Source: Oscillospiraceae bacterium | GTDB taxonomy: Bacteria; Bacillota; Clostridia; Oscillospirales; Ruminococcaceae | Length of the DNA stretch: 64,000 nt | Direction of reading: 5' to 3' | Assembly (NCBI GenBank): GCA_021200565.1 | Contig: JAJQGJ010000016.1 | Location: 1-64,000 of the forward strand | Shown here: piece after piece, positions 15,742 through 24,490 of the stretch | Position numbering within the stretch: the stretch's first letter is position 1 | How the letters are laid out: the number at the start of each line of letters is the position of its first letter | Made by a program: the position numbers and the translations under genes | Notes under the pieces: generated by a model | What the model was told of the DNA's origin: nothing | Seen by the model: the letters and a program-made list of their open reading frames with translations, nothing else | The model's database searches: none

Positions 15742-16887
15742 TCAGCTTATAAATATCCTCGGCACTCTCTGCGAGATTCCGCAGACTATTTCATAGCCTA
15801 TCGTTCCGCAGAGCTCGCCTATTTCATCGGCGGTTATTTCTTCGTCGCCGTCTCTGCCGATAAGGGTTACTGTGTCCCCTACCATGGCTTCGGGAATATC
15901 CGTCACGTCGATCATCAGCTGATCCATGCAAACCCTGCCCAGGATTTTGGCACGCTTGCCGTGGAGGAGAAGCTCGCCTTTGTTTGAAAGAAGCCTCGGG
16001 CAGCCGTCGGCGTAGCCTATTGTGACTGTTGCAACCTTGGTTTCCTTCTCAGTTTTATATGTCCTGCCGTAGCCTATCGTCACTCCCGACGGTAGCGTTT
16101 TTATTTGCGAGACTATTGACTTTAATTCCATCACCGGCTCGAGCTTAACCGGCATCTCCCTTAAGAAGTCCGGCTTAAGCCCATAGAGCATGATTCCGAA
16201 CCTGACGAGATCGCTCCTCTCATCGTAGTGATACATAGCACCGGCGGAATTGAGGAAGTGGAGCTTGTCGATAAGAACGAGCCGCTTTTTCAGCTCGTCA
16301 CGGACTTCGCACACAAGCTCTATCTGGTGATTCGTGAAATCGATATTCTCTTCATCCAGGCTGTCGGCAACAGGAAGATGTGTGAAAAGCCCTTCGACCT
16401 CGAGACCCTCAAGTCTCACTATCCTCTCAGCATCGTCGGCAATTTTCTTAAAGTCGTCGCCGTAGTTGAGACCGATGCGGTTCATTCCGGTGTCGACTGC
16501 GATGTGGCAGCGGACTCGCTCTCCACGAGGAGCATTGAATGCGAGCTTTCCGGCATATTCAAGGTCGGTTATAGTCTGGATTATGTCATACTCTATAAGC
16601 TCGCCTGCGTCCTCAGGAGGAGTATAGCCGAGTATTAGAATCTCGCCGCTGACGCCAAGGCTTCTGAGCTCCTCAGCTTCGACAATATTCGACACTGCGA
16701 ACCAGTTGATCCCAAGGTCCTCGAGCCTCGGAATGATCCCCTCGCAGCCGTGACCATAGCAGTTAGCCTTTACGGCACACATTATTTCAGCGTCGGGGCT
16801 TATTAAGCTCCGGCATTTTTCGACATTTCGCTCTAACCTGTCGAGGTGGATTTCAGCCCACGCACGTCTTAATACTTCATTTTTCAT
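15742..16887 (-). CDS. alr: Alanine racemase
   Basis: 381 residues, the usual length. It is a PLP enzyme converting L- to D-alanine for peptidoglycan. AVKANCYGHG contains the PLP lysine; GYGRTYKTEKET contains the catalytic tyrosine region; the TGMNRIGL and MLYGL segments and the C-terminal beta domain (CMDQLMIDVTD) are intact. AAGGAGG precedes the ATG at 16887. It is transcribed alone, divergent from the SLOG gene. Confidence 0.96.
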   Translation of the reverse strand: MKNEVLRRAWAEIHLDRLERNVEKCRSLISPDAEIMCAVKANCYGHGCEGIIPRLEDLGINWFAVSNIVEAEELRSLGVSGEILILGYTPPEDAGELIEYDIIQTITDLEYAGKLAFNAPRGERVRCHIAVDTGMNRIGLNYGDDFKKIADDAERIVRLEGLEVEGLFTHLPVADSLDEENIDFTNHQIELVCEVRDELKKRLVLIDKLHFLNSAGAMYHYDERSDLVRFGIMLYGLKPDFLREMPVKLEPVMELKSIVSQIKTLPSGVTIGYGRTYKTEKETKVATVTIGYADGCPRLLSNKGELLLHGKRAKILGRVCMDQLMIDVTDIPEAMVGDTVTLIGRDGDEEITADEIGELCGTIGYEIVCGISQRVPRIFIS

Positions 16888-16958
16888 TTATCTTGGCTTC
16901 CTCCTTGGAAATTCTAAGTTCTGTCCGCCGACTTTTTAAAAGAATTTCCGCAATTTAC

Positions 16959-16987
16959 TTGCAAAAAGGTCGGTATTATGGTATGAT
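16959..16987 (+). promoter_or_regulatory. Promoter of the SLOG gene
   Basis: TTGCAA (16959-16964), 17 bases, TATGAT (16982-16987), the same hexamer pair as the orphan promoter at 10434. Confidence 0.65.
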
Positions 16988-17050
16988 TTTTATAGTTACG
17001 CAGTGTCTCATGATGCTACATGAGTGACATGCGTTATTTGTGAGGGAAAT

Positions 17051-17617
17051 ATGGCTAAAGAAGAAATCGTTTTTGACTACCATCCGAATATTTTAACCGA
17101 CCGTGAGCACACAGCCTGCTTCACCGGTCACCGTCCGGAAAAGATTCCGTTTTACGACGACGAGATCAAGCGAAGAATGCTCATGTCGATGTTCATCCAG
17201 CTTATCTATGACGCCATCGACGACGGCTACCGCACCTTCATCTGTGGAATGGCTCGAGGAATCGACATCTGGGGCGGAAGAGCTATCTATGCTCTCAAGC
17301 ACGAGAGACCGGAGCTCAACCTCAAGATGATAGGAATATCGCCCTACAAGAACGAGGTCAACCTCCTTCACGGCGTTGACATCTATGAATATGGCACCGT
17401 CCGTGTTGGCTGCGATGAAATGTACTACCTTTCGGAGGACTACTTCCCGGCATGCTACCACATCCGCAACCGGCTGATGGTAGACCATTCAAGCAGAATC
17501 ATAGGAGTTATATCCGAATACAAGAGCGGCACTGCAAATACTATCAGAGAAGCCAAGCGCCAGGGCTTGGATCTGCAGATAATAGACACCAACAAAAGCA
17601 GCTTTTTCAACTCATGA
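17051..17617 (+). CDS. SLOG family protein (DUF1273/YpsA-like)
   Basis: 188 residues from the ATG at 17051 (GAGGG just upstream); the longer frame is less likely. The SLOG Rossmann fold is seen in CFTGHRPEKIPF near the N-terminus, FICGMARGIDIWGGRA in the middle and VISEYKSGTANTIREAKRQG near the end. Members are thought to bind nucleotide-derived ligands; Bacillus YpsA affects cell division. The real ligand is unknown. It is transcribed alone between alr and a degenerate LCP gene. Confidence 0.82.
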   Translation: MAKEEIVFDYHPNILTDREHTACFTGHRPEKIPFYDDEIKRRMLMSMFIQLIYDAIDDGYRTFICGMARGIDIWGGRAIYALKHERPELNLKMIGISPYKNEVNLLHGVDIYEYGTVRVGCDEMYYLSEDYFPACYHIRNRLMVDHSSRIIGVISEYKSGTANTIREAKRQGLDLQIIDTNKSSFFNS

Positions 17618-17711
17618 ACCAGTAGCATCATTAGTATTATAAGACATCCGGACTGAAATTGCAATAGCAGATTCAGTCGAAATAATTCACTCAGCCTCAT
17701 TCAGAAAGACG

Positions 17712-18659
17712 GTGGTTTATATAAAAAAGCGTTCATCACAGGCATCGGTGGTCATAGTTTACCTTGCTACCATGCTTATCTGCCTGATTATTTTCGGCTT
17801 CGCAGCTGTGACTCTTCTTGACATATTCGTCACCCAGCCCGCTCTTGAAGCGGAAGCCGCCGAAAGCGGTACAACCGTTGACGAGGAAGAAACAGTCGAC
17901 TATTCGGAGGCAACCGAAACGATTCTCTTCGTCGGTGCCGACGGTCTTGACATTAACGCAATAGTGCTCCTGAGAGTAAATCCCGAAGCCGGGACAGTAG
18001 CAATAGTTCCTGTCTCGAAATACACTCTCTCGACTGTCGATTCGACAAGTGGGACTATTGAAGCCCTCTTCGACACAGGGGGAATGAGCTACTTGAAGAC
18101 CGCTGTCGAGAACGCCTATGGGCTCACCTGCGACAAGTACATCAAAATCACAAACGACGGCTGGACGGAGCTCTGCGAATACTCCGGCGGCATGACAAGC
18201 TATGTCTTCCCGGAGGACCTCTATTATAAGGACGAGAGCTCGGGAGACCTTACGAGCTTCTCAGCCGGAAATTCAACCCGCACCCTCTGGGGCGACGATA
18301 TAAGAAGAATCGTCACCTATCCGCTGTATTCAAATGGCGAGCAGACGAGGGTTCAGGTCATCGGCGAGATCGCAGTCGCACTCATCAACGACGCTTTCGA
18401 CACGAATTCCGAGAACATGAAAGCGAACATTCAGAATATCTTCAACACTATCTACAATAACTCCGACACCGACATCACTTCAAAGACGTTCGCAAGCGTG
18501 CGTGACGCCTATGAATACATGCTCGAAACCGCTTCATCCCCTGCCACATACCGCATGCCACACGGAGAATGGAACAGCTCCGGCTACTTCGTACTTGATG
18601 AAGATGCAGCGGCGGAGATTCAGGAATATTTCGGACTGAATTCGATTTTGGAGCCATAA
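17712..18659 (+). CDS. Degenerate LCP-like membrane protein
   Basis: 315 residues. One helix (about 14-36), an acidic linker, then an LCP-like domain starting ETILFVGADGLDINAIVLLR. The order of secondary structure follows LCP proteins, but where active members have a catalytic arginine in SIPRDT this protein has VPVSKYT, and the arginine-rich R..R..RQ motif is missing. It is therefore unlikely to be a ligase; a binding or regulatory paralogue is possible. GTG start with only a weak AGAAAGA site. A typical LCP protein is encoded at 13891. Confidence 0.65.
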   Translation: MVYIKKRSSQASVVIVYLATMLICLIIFGFAAVTLLDIFVTQPALEAEAAESGTTVDEEETVDYSEATETILFVGADGLDINAIVLLRVNPEAGTVAIVPVSKYTLSTVDSTSGTIEALFDTGGMSYLKTAVENAYGLTCDKYIKITNDGWTELCEYSGGMTSYVFPEDLYYKDESSGDLTSFSAGNSTRTLWGDDIRRIVTYPLYSNGEQTRVQVIGEIAVALINDAFDTNSENMKANIQNIFNTIYNNSDTDITSKTFASVRDAYEYMLETASSPATYRMPHGEWNSSGYFVLDEDAAAEIQEYFGLNSILEP

Positions 18660-18690
18660 CTACAACGCACAACTTTTAGGATAATTGAAT

Positions 18691-18766
18691 AGCCTCCCCT
18701 GTCAATGGGGAGACAGTTCGCCGTTGGCGAACTGGGACCGCCGGCGAAGCCGGTGGTGGAGGGGTT
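18691..18766. repeat. Family B repeat, extended form
   Basis: GCCTCCCCTGTCAATGGGGA core, then two further hairpins (CAGTTCGCCGTTGGCGAACTG and ACCGCCGGCGAAGCCGGT) and GGAGGGGTT. It stops 20 bases before zapA, which keeps its own AAGGAGGT. Confidence 0.8.
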
Positions 18767-18787
18767 ATCCCCACCAAGGAGGTCAGT

Positions 18788-19144
18788 ATGGAAAACAGAG
18801 TCAAGGTCAGAATTATCGGGAGGGAGTACACCCTTGTGACGGAGAATTCGCCGGAGTATACGCAGGCTCTTGCGGAGAAGCTTGATGCACAGATGAACTC
18901 CATGCTCGCCGTCAAGAATACTTTAAGCGGCATTGACGTTGCCATTCTTTCGGCGCTCGACGCCATGGACGAGGCGCAGAAGGCATCCGAAAACGAGGAC
19001 AGCATGCGCTATCAGCTTGGCGAGTATGTCACAACAGCCAACCGCTCCAAGCAGAGCTACGATGCTGCGAAGCGTGAAATAGCCCAGCTCAAGAAGCGCA
19101 TAGAAGAGCTCGAAAAGAAGCTCAATGAAAGCAAGCTGTTCTGA
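18788..19144 (+). CDS. zapA: Cell division protein ZapA
   Basis: 118 residues. An N-terminal ZapA beta-hairpin (VKVRIIGREYTLVTENSPEY) and a C-terminal coiled coil (about 85-118) that makes tetramers bridging FtsZ filaments. AAGGAGGT lies 7 bases before the ATG. The TGA stop overlaps the ATG of the next gene, and the zapA-U32 pair is common in Firmicutes. Confidence 0.88.
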   Translation: MENRVKVRIIGREYTLVTENSPEYTQALAEKLDAQMNSMLAVKNTLSGIDVAILSALDAMDEAQKASENEDSMRYQLGEYVTTANRSKQSYDAAKREIAQLKKRIEELEKKLNESKLF

Positions 19145-21210
19145 TGGATAACGCTATTGCCAAACCAGAGCTTCTGGCTCCCTGCGGAAGTATGGAGTCG
19201 CTTCTTGCGGCTCTCAAAGCCGGCTGCGACGCCGTCTACATCGGCGGAAAGCTCTTTTCCGCCCGGCAGAACGCCGGGAACTTCTCGCATGAAGATATTA
19301 TAGAGGCTATAAAAGAATGCCACCGCCGTGGCGTTAAGATATATCAGGCGATAAACATCGCCGTTTTCGACAGCGAGCTTGAATCCCTTGCGGATGAAAT
19401 CAGGTTTGCTTGCTCAGCCGGAATCGATGGGCTTATAGTTCAGGACAGAGCTGTTGAAAGAATTGTGAGGGGATCCTGCCCCGACATGCCGATTCATGCC
19501 TCGACGCAGATGACCATCCACTTTTCTGACGGAGTTCTCTGGGCGGCTGATCACGGATACACAAGAGTTGTTCTTTCAAGAGAACTCGATAAGAACACTA
19601 TTTCGAAGCTGTCGGACTTAGGAGCAGAGACAGAGATTTTCGTTCACGGTGCTTTATGCATGTCTGTGTCCGGACAGTGCTACTTAAGTGCGATGATCGG
19701 CTCTCGCTCGGCGAACAGAGGGCTTTGTGCGGGAGCTTGCAGGCTCCCTTTTTCTTCTTTGGGAAAGCCGAAGGACAAATATGCACTGTCTCTTAAAGAC
19801 TTAACCCTCATAAACGAAGCAAAAGAGCTCAGCGAAATCGGCGCATCATCCCTCAAGATTGAGGGCAGGATGAAGCGCCCGGAGTACGTTTCAGCAGCCA
19901 CAGGCGAGTTCCGTTCGGCTCTTGACGGGAAAGACTATGACTATGAGCTTCTGCGCTCGGCTTTCTCAAGAAGCGGCTTCACGGATGGATACTTCCTGGG
20001 AAAACGTGACGGTAGCATGTTCGGCGCACGATCAATCGAAGACGTCACCGACATGACCTCGTCGCTCACCAGGATTCACGAAAAATATAAGTCGGAATAT
20101 CCGAGGTTTTCTCTTTCGATGAGCCTGAGGCTTCAGCGTAATGAGAATTCAGCTCTCACGGCTACCGACGGCAGCGAAACGATAGTAGTTTCTGGAGCCG
20201 TCCCGCAGGAAGCTATAAACCGCCCGCTGACTCAAGATGCTGCAATTTCGCAGTTAAGCAAACTGGGCGGAACGCTCTACCGCCCGGGAGAGATAACAGC
20301 CGAGATTGAGCCGGGGCTGATGCTCCCGCTTTCGGAGCTCAATTCCCTGAGGCGGCAGGCAGTCGAAAAGCTTGACCGGCTGAGGCAGGAGAAATTTACG
20401 GTTGAAAAGCCATTCACTCCGACAGACTATCTCCCGGAAGCCGATAAGAAGCCGAAAAAGCCCATATCCTGGTGGGTTTCGGTTGAAAAGCTCTCGCAGC
20501 TTGAAAAGATTGACTGCGAACGGGTTATAATCCCACTATCGCTTGCGGAAGACTATATAAAATCGGGCTTTGACCCAGGAAAAGCAATTCTTTCGCCGCC
20601 TCGGTTCACGCTTCATGCCGATAAGGTTGAGGCTGATTTGATAGCCGCAAAGGCTCTCGGATTTAAGACGGCTATGGCTGTGAATTCGGGATATATAAGG
20701 ATGCTCGAACGGCTCGGGCTTGACGCTGTCGGCGGATTCGGGCTGAATATAACCAATTCCCTTTCAGCTGATGAGTATGCACTTGATGGGCTTAAGGCGC
20801 TGACACTCTCTTATGAGCTCAAGGCGGCGCAGCTTTCGAATATCCAAGCCTCAGTTCCAAAAGGTGCAGTTCTCTATGGCAGGCTGCCGCTTATGGTCAT
20901 GGCAAACTGCCCGATCAAGGCTGAAGCCGGCTGCAAAGCCTGCTCCCGCAGTCTAACAGACCGCACTGGCACAGTATTCCCGCTGAGATGCCGGATGCGT
21001 GAGGGGGAGGATTATAACGAGCTCTTAAATTCGAAGACGCTCTATCTTCCGGATAAACTAGGCTATTTTGACATCGATTTCGGAATTCTTATGTTTACTG
21101 ACGAGACAGCTGAGGAAGTCGAGACTGTCCTCAGTGACTATAAGAGCGGGATTACCCGCCGGGATGGAAAAGACTATACCAACGGGCTCTATTTCAGAGG
21201 GGTGCTCTAG
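19144..21210 (+). CDS. U32 family peptidase-like protein (DUF3656 type)
   Basis: 688 residues. The N-terminal TIM-barrel U32 domain (about 8-330) begins PELLAPCGSMESLLAALKAG and carries the family core SVSGQCYLSAMIGSRSANRG and LCAGACR. A DUF3656 region follows, then a C-terminal part with CPIKAEAGCKAC cysteines likely to bind a cluster or metal. Relatives RlhA and TrhP act in hydroxylation of rRNA or tRNA, so RNA modification is more likely than protease action. Translationally coupled to zapA and followed after 1 base by dut. Confidence 0.88.
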   Translation: MDNAIAKPELLAPCGSMESLLAALKAGCDAVYIGGKLFSARQNAGNFSHEDIIEAIKECHRRGVKIYQAINIAVFDSELESLADEIRFACSAGIDGLIVQDRAVERIVRGSCPDMPIHASTQMTIHFSDGVLWAADHGYTRVVLSRELDKNTISKLSDLGAETEIFVHGALCMSVSGQCYLSAMIGSRSANRGLCAGACRLPFSSLGKPKDKYALSLKDLTLINEAKELSEIGASSLKIEGRMKRPEYVSAATGEFRSALDGKDYDYELLRSAFSRSGFTDGYFLGKRDGSMFGARSIEDVTDMTSSLTRIHEKYKSEYPRFSLSMSLRLQRNENSALTATDGSETIVVSGAVPQEAINRPLTQDAAISQLSKLGGTLYRPGEITAEIEPGLMLPLSELNSLRRQAVEKLDRLRQEKFTVEKPFTPTDYLPEADKKPKKPISWWVSVEKLSQLEKIDCERVIIPLSLAEDYIKSGFDPGKAILSPPRFTLHADKVEADLIAAKALGFKTAMAVNSGYIRMLERLGLDAVGGFGLNITNSLSADEYALDGLKALTLSYELKAAQLSNIQASVPKGAVLYGRLPLMVMANCPIKAEAGCKACSRSLTDRTGTVFPLRCRMREGEDYNELLNSKTLYLPDKLGYFDIDFGILMFTDETAEEVETVLSDYKSGITRRDGKDYTNGLYFRGVL

Positions 21211-21211
21211 C

Positions 21212-21664
21212 ATGTCAACACTTAACCTACAAATAAAAAAGCTCCGCCCTGGAGCTATACTGCCGGCTGCGGCGACTGAGCTCAGTGCCGGGCTCGATTT
21301 GCATGCCTGCATCGACGAGCCACTGACTGTTCCCGTCGGCAAAATTGTGACCGTTCCCTGCGGGATTGCTGTCTGCCCGGATATAACTTCGGGCAATGTC
21401 GTGATGCTGGTTATAATTCGGTCTTCATTAGGAAGAAAGCACGGGCTGACGCTTGCGAATTCAGTCGGGGTTATCGACTCAGACTACCGGGGCGAAATCC
21501 TGGTCCCGATCATAAACCACGGAAATGAAGACTACACATTCGAGCCGGGCGAGCGGTTTGCCCAGCTTGTCCCGCTCGCAGTTCCAACCTGCACTGTCAC
21601 GGAAGCGGAAGAGCTCCCACAGTCAGAAAGAGCGGGCGGCTTCGGTTCAACCGGAAGAATTTAA
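21212..21664 (+). CDS. dut: dUTP diphosphatase
   Basis: 150 residues from the ATG at 21212; AGAGGGG inside the end of the U32 gene is its ribosome site. It hydrolyses dUTP to dUMP and pyrophosphate. All five dUTPase motifs are visible: AGLDLHA, RSSLGRKHGL, ANSVGVIDSDYRGEI, FAQLVPL and RAGGFGSTG. It is part of the tight zapA-U32-dut-oxidoreductase unit. Confidence 0.95.
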   Translation: MSTLNLQIKKLRPGAILPAAATELSAGLDLHACIDEPLTVPVGKIVTVPCGIAVCPDITSGNVVMLVIIRSSLGRKHGLTLANSVGVIDSDYRGEILVPIINHGNEDYTFEPGERFAQLVPLAVPTCTVTEAEELPQSERAGGFGSTGRI

Positions 21665-21674
21665 GGAGGTTACC

Positions 21675-22637
21675 ATGTTCAGATTTGCCATTATGGGCGC
21701 CGGGCACATAGCAAACAAGTTTTGCGATGCCATCAGACGTATTGACGGCGCAGAGGTTGCCGCTGTCGCCAGTCAGTCAGGAAGAGCGAAAGATTTCGCC
21801 TTGGTAAACGGAATTCCCGCATATTTCGACAGCTATTCCGAGATGCTTGAAGCTGCCAAGCCCGACTGCGTCTATGTTGCGGCGACTTCGAATGCGCATT
21901 ATGAGCTGAGTAAGCTCTGTATTGAATCAGGAGTTCCCGTTCTCTGCGAAAAGGCGATGTTTTTGAATAGCAAAGACGCAAAAGAGGTCTTCGGACTCGC
22001 CGAAAGTAAGGGCGTTTTCGCCATGGAGGCTATGTGGTCGAGGTTTTTGCCTGCAGTCGTGAAAGCGAGAGAGTGGATTCATTCAGGACGAATCGGCGAG
22101 CCGATCTATGCCACCTCCGCTATCGGCTTCAAGGCTGAGGAAAACCCCGCTAACCGCTACTACTGCAAAGCCCTTGGCGGCGGCGCTGCGTTTGATCTGA
22201 CCGTTTATGACTACGAAATTCTGACTTTTCTTATTGACAGACCGGCAGAGGTGATTTCAGCCCATGCTGTCAAGACTCACGACGGAGTTGACCTGACCGA
22301 TCATATTCTTCTCAGGTTCCCAAAAGACGGCTGCAGGGATTGCCTCGCCGTCTGCGAGAGCACGCTTCTTGCCAAGCTTGATGAAAAGATTGTCATCTAC
22401 GGCAGCGAGGGCAAATTGGAGCTCCCAAGACCGCACTTTGCTACCGATTGCTACTTGTATAACGCTAATTTCGAGCTCGTGGACAGCTTCAAGGACGATG
22501 TGACCGAGAACGGCTTTGTCTATGAAGCTATGGAAGCTATAAACTGCATCAAATCCGGCAAAACCGAAAGCGAAACCGTCCCGCATGGGCTGACTATTGC
22601 GTGTGCGGAGATGTTCGATGAATTGTTAAGAGAATAA
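21675..22637 (+). CDS. Gfo/Idh/MocA family oxidoreductase
   Basis: 320 residues from the ATG at 21675, set by a perfect AAGGAGGT. The NAD(P)-binding Rossmann domain begins FRFAIMGAGHIANKF, and the conserved VLCEKAMFLN (EKP-like) lies near residue 95. The C-terminal substrate domain contains GGGAAFDLTVYDYE. These enzymes oxidise or reduce sugars and cyclitols; the substrate cannot be told. It is the last gene of the unit; the stop is 2 bases before a family A repeat. Confidence 0.9.
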   Translation: MFRFAIMGAGHIANKFCDAIRRIDGAEVAAVASQSGRAKDFALVNGIPAYFDSYSEMLEAAKPDCVYVAATSNAHYELSKLCIESGVPVLCEKAMFLNSKDAKEVFGLAESKGVFAMEAMWSRFLPAVVKAREWIHSGRIGEPIYATSAIGFKAEENPANRYYCKALGGGAAFDLTVYDYEILTFLIDRPAEVISAHAVKTHDGVDLTDHILLRFPKDGCRDCLAVCESTLLAKLDEKIVIYGSEGKLELPRPHFATDCYLYNANFELVDSFKDDVTENGFVYEAMEAINCIKSGKTESETVPHGLTIACAEMFDELLRE

Positions 22638-22639
22638 TT

Positions 22640-22709
22640 GTAGGGGCGGATATTATCCGCCCGAACCCATCGCAGGTGCCTATTACGGGCGGATAATATC
22701 CGCCCCTAC
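22640..22709. repeat. Family A repeat, complete 70-bp element
   Basis: Left arm TAGGGGCGGATATTATCCGC, 20-base centre, right arm CGGGCGGATAATATCCGCCC then CTAC; the two arms are exact inverted copies. The right end supplies the TAG stop of the convergent symporter gene (22706-22708). Size and terminal inverted repeats suggest a small non-autonomous mobile element or a fixed structural repeat. Confidence 0.85.
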
Positions 22710-23974
22710 AGGTTCTTCACCACAGCCTTCCTCATCCCCACCAGCGCCGCAACACATGGAAACACCATCAGACCATTAAAAATATCGCTTATCTTCCATG
22801 CCGCCGAAAGGCTTACCACTGCTCCGGTGAAGACGGCGGCGGTGAGAGCCAGTTTATAGAGCGTGACCGTCTTAGGTGAGAGATATTCCGCAGCTGAAAG
22901 ACCTATTTTCGACCAGCCTATTATTGTCGCCGTCGCAAAGCCTGCCGTGCAGAGTGAGATTACTGTGCCGGAAAGGCTTCCGAAAACGCTTTCGCAGGCA
23001 GCGGAAACAAGTAGAGCTCCATCAAGACCGGTTTCAACGGCACCAGAGGAGAGAATCGCAAGAGCCGTCAATGTGCATATTACAAAGGTGTCGACTGTCA
23101 CCTCAAACATGTTCATAAACCCCTGCTCACGTGGACTCAAGCCGCTTCCTGCATGGATTGCAGCTGTTGTTCCCAAGCCTGCTTCGTTTGAAAAAATGCC
23201 TCGCTTGAAGCCAACACTCACAGCTTCTTTCACAGTTATTCCGGCAGCTGCGCCGGCTACCGGTCTGAAACCGAATGCCGAGCGAAAAATCTCTCCGAAA
23301 ACTCCCGGCAGATTCTCAAAATTTGCGACAATAACAGCCGTGACAGTGAATATGTATATAACCGTCAGAATGGGCATCATAACAGATGATGCTCTCCCGG
23401 TGAAATCGTGACCGGAAAAGAGGCAGGCGGCAGTGAGAAGTGCCAGGATAAAGCCGACAGCGGCTTGGCTTATCCCCGATTCCGAATTGACAGCTTCTGC
23501 AGCGGAGTTTGACTGAACCATTCCTCCCATTCCGAAAGATGCGAGAACGGTGAAGAAGGCGTAGAGCTTCGAAAGAAAATTCTCTCCCATTCCGTCACGG
23601 ATAGAATACATTATTCCGCCTTTTTTGCCGTCACGATACTTTATACTTAGTACGCCCTCGGCAAACGAGACAGCCATCCCTAAGAACGCCGACACCCAGA
23701 GCCAGAAAACGGCTCCCGAGCCGCCAAGGGTTATTGCCGTCGCCACTCCTGCGACGCTCCCCGTCCCGACGGTTGCGGCAAGGGCGGTTGACAGAGTTCT
23801 AAAGCGGTTCCCGCCGTCTCCAGACAGGCTTTTGCGGACAACCTTGAGCATTTGTCCCAAGCATCTGACTTGCGGAACTCTTAAGCGAATAGTATAATAA
23901 ATTCCGACGGAAATTATAAGCAAAACCGTCGGCATGCTCCAAACGAAATCTGAAAGCTTATTCAAAAGAGACAT
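22706..23974 (-). CDS. Sodium:alanine symporter (AGCS family)
   Basis: 422 residues from the ATG at 23974, chosen for GGAGG upstream. About ten or eleven membrane helices. AGCS signatures ALAATVGTGSVAGVATAITL and GIFSNEAGLGTTAAIHA are clear. It imports alanine or glycine with sodium. The last codons are AAG AAC CTG TAG, where the stop belongs to the family A repeat. Usual members are somewhat longer (440-480), so the C-terminus may have been shortened by the repeat. Confidence 0.93.
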   Translation of the reverse strand: MSLLNKLSDFVWSMPTVLLIISVGIYYTIRLRVPQVRCLGQMLKVVRKSLSGDGGNRFRTLSTALAATVGTGSVAGVATAITLGGSGAVFWLWVSAFLGMAVSFAEGVLSIKYRDGKKGGIMYSIRDGMGENFLSKLYAFFTVLASFGMGGMVQSNSAAEAVNSESGISQAAVGFILALLTAACLFSGHDFTGRASSVMMPILTVIYIFTVTAVIVANFENLPGVFGEIFRSAFGFRPVAGAAAGITVKEAVSVGFKRGIFSNEAGLGTTAAIHAGSGLSPREQGFMNMFEVTVDTFVICTLTALAILSSGAVETGLDGALLVSAACESVFGSLSGTVISLCTAGFATATIIGWSKIGLSAAEYLSPKTVTLYKLALTAAVFTGAVVSLSAAWKISDIFNGLMVFPCVAALVGMRKAVVKNL

Positions 23975-24015
23975 TGAAATCCTCCTTTCGCAGGATTTTA
24001 TACAGAACCAACTAT

Positions 24016-24060
24016 GCCTCCCCCTGTCAAGGGGAGGTGGCACGAAGTGCCGGAGGGGTT
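24016..24060. repeat. Family B repeat next to the PH-domain gene
   Basis: CCTCCCCCTGTCAAGGGGAG core, GGCACGAAGTGCC second hairpin, then GGAGGGGTT. The terminal GGAGGGG (24052-24058) is at ribosome-site distance from the ATG at 24065. Confidence 0.8.
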
Positions 24061-24064
24061 ATAG

Positions 24065-24490
24065 ATGCGAAAATATCAACCGAAAAGAGCGGCACTCATC
24101 ATCATAGATGTCGCAATAGTAGTGCTTGCGGCGATTCTCACCGGCTTCACGGTGGGGTATTTGTCCCACTACAAAATAATTATGACTCTGCTTTTATGTT
24201 TATTCTGGCTTGCAGCGATACTCTTTGCGGCAATACTGCTGCCCGGCTATTTTTCAAGAACGGTTATCTACATCTCCCCGACGGACATCTCGATGAAAAC
24301 CGGCATTATCTTCATAAAACGCCACCACATGAGAGCAGAAGCCGTCCAATATGTCTCAACAATCACGACCTTCATGTCAAAATACACCGGGCTCAATTTC
24401 GTGATACTCCGGGCAATGGGCGGCACAATGGCGCTGCCGTTTCTCGGGCTCGATGATTTGCATGAAATTGAGGGGTTAATGAGAACATGA
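24065..24490 (+). CDS. Membrane protein with bacterial PH domain (YdbS-like)
   Basis: 141 residues. Two helices (about 12-34 and 40-62) are followed by a bPH_2 domain (about 65-141, VIYISPTDISMKTGIIF). The only ribosome site is GGAGGGG from the end of the family B repeat. It overlaps the next gene by 4 bases, making a YdbS-YdbT-like pair. Function unknown; relatives affect membrane and stress phenotypes. Confidence 0.8.
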   Translation: MRKYQPKRAALIIIDVAIVVLAAILTGFTVGYLSHYKIIMTLLLCLFWLAAILFAAILLPGYFSRTVIYISPTDISMKTGIIFIKRHHMRAEAVQYVSTITTFMSKYTGLNFVILRAMGGTMALPFLGLDDLHEIEGLMRT

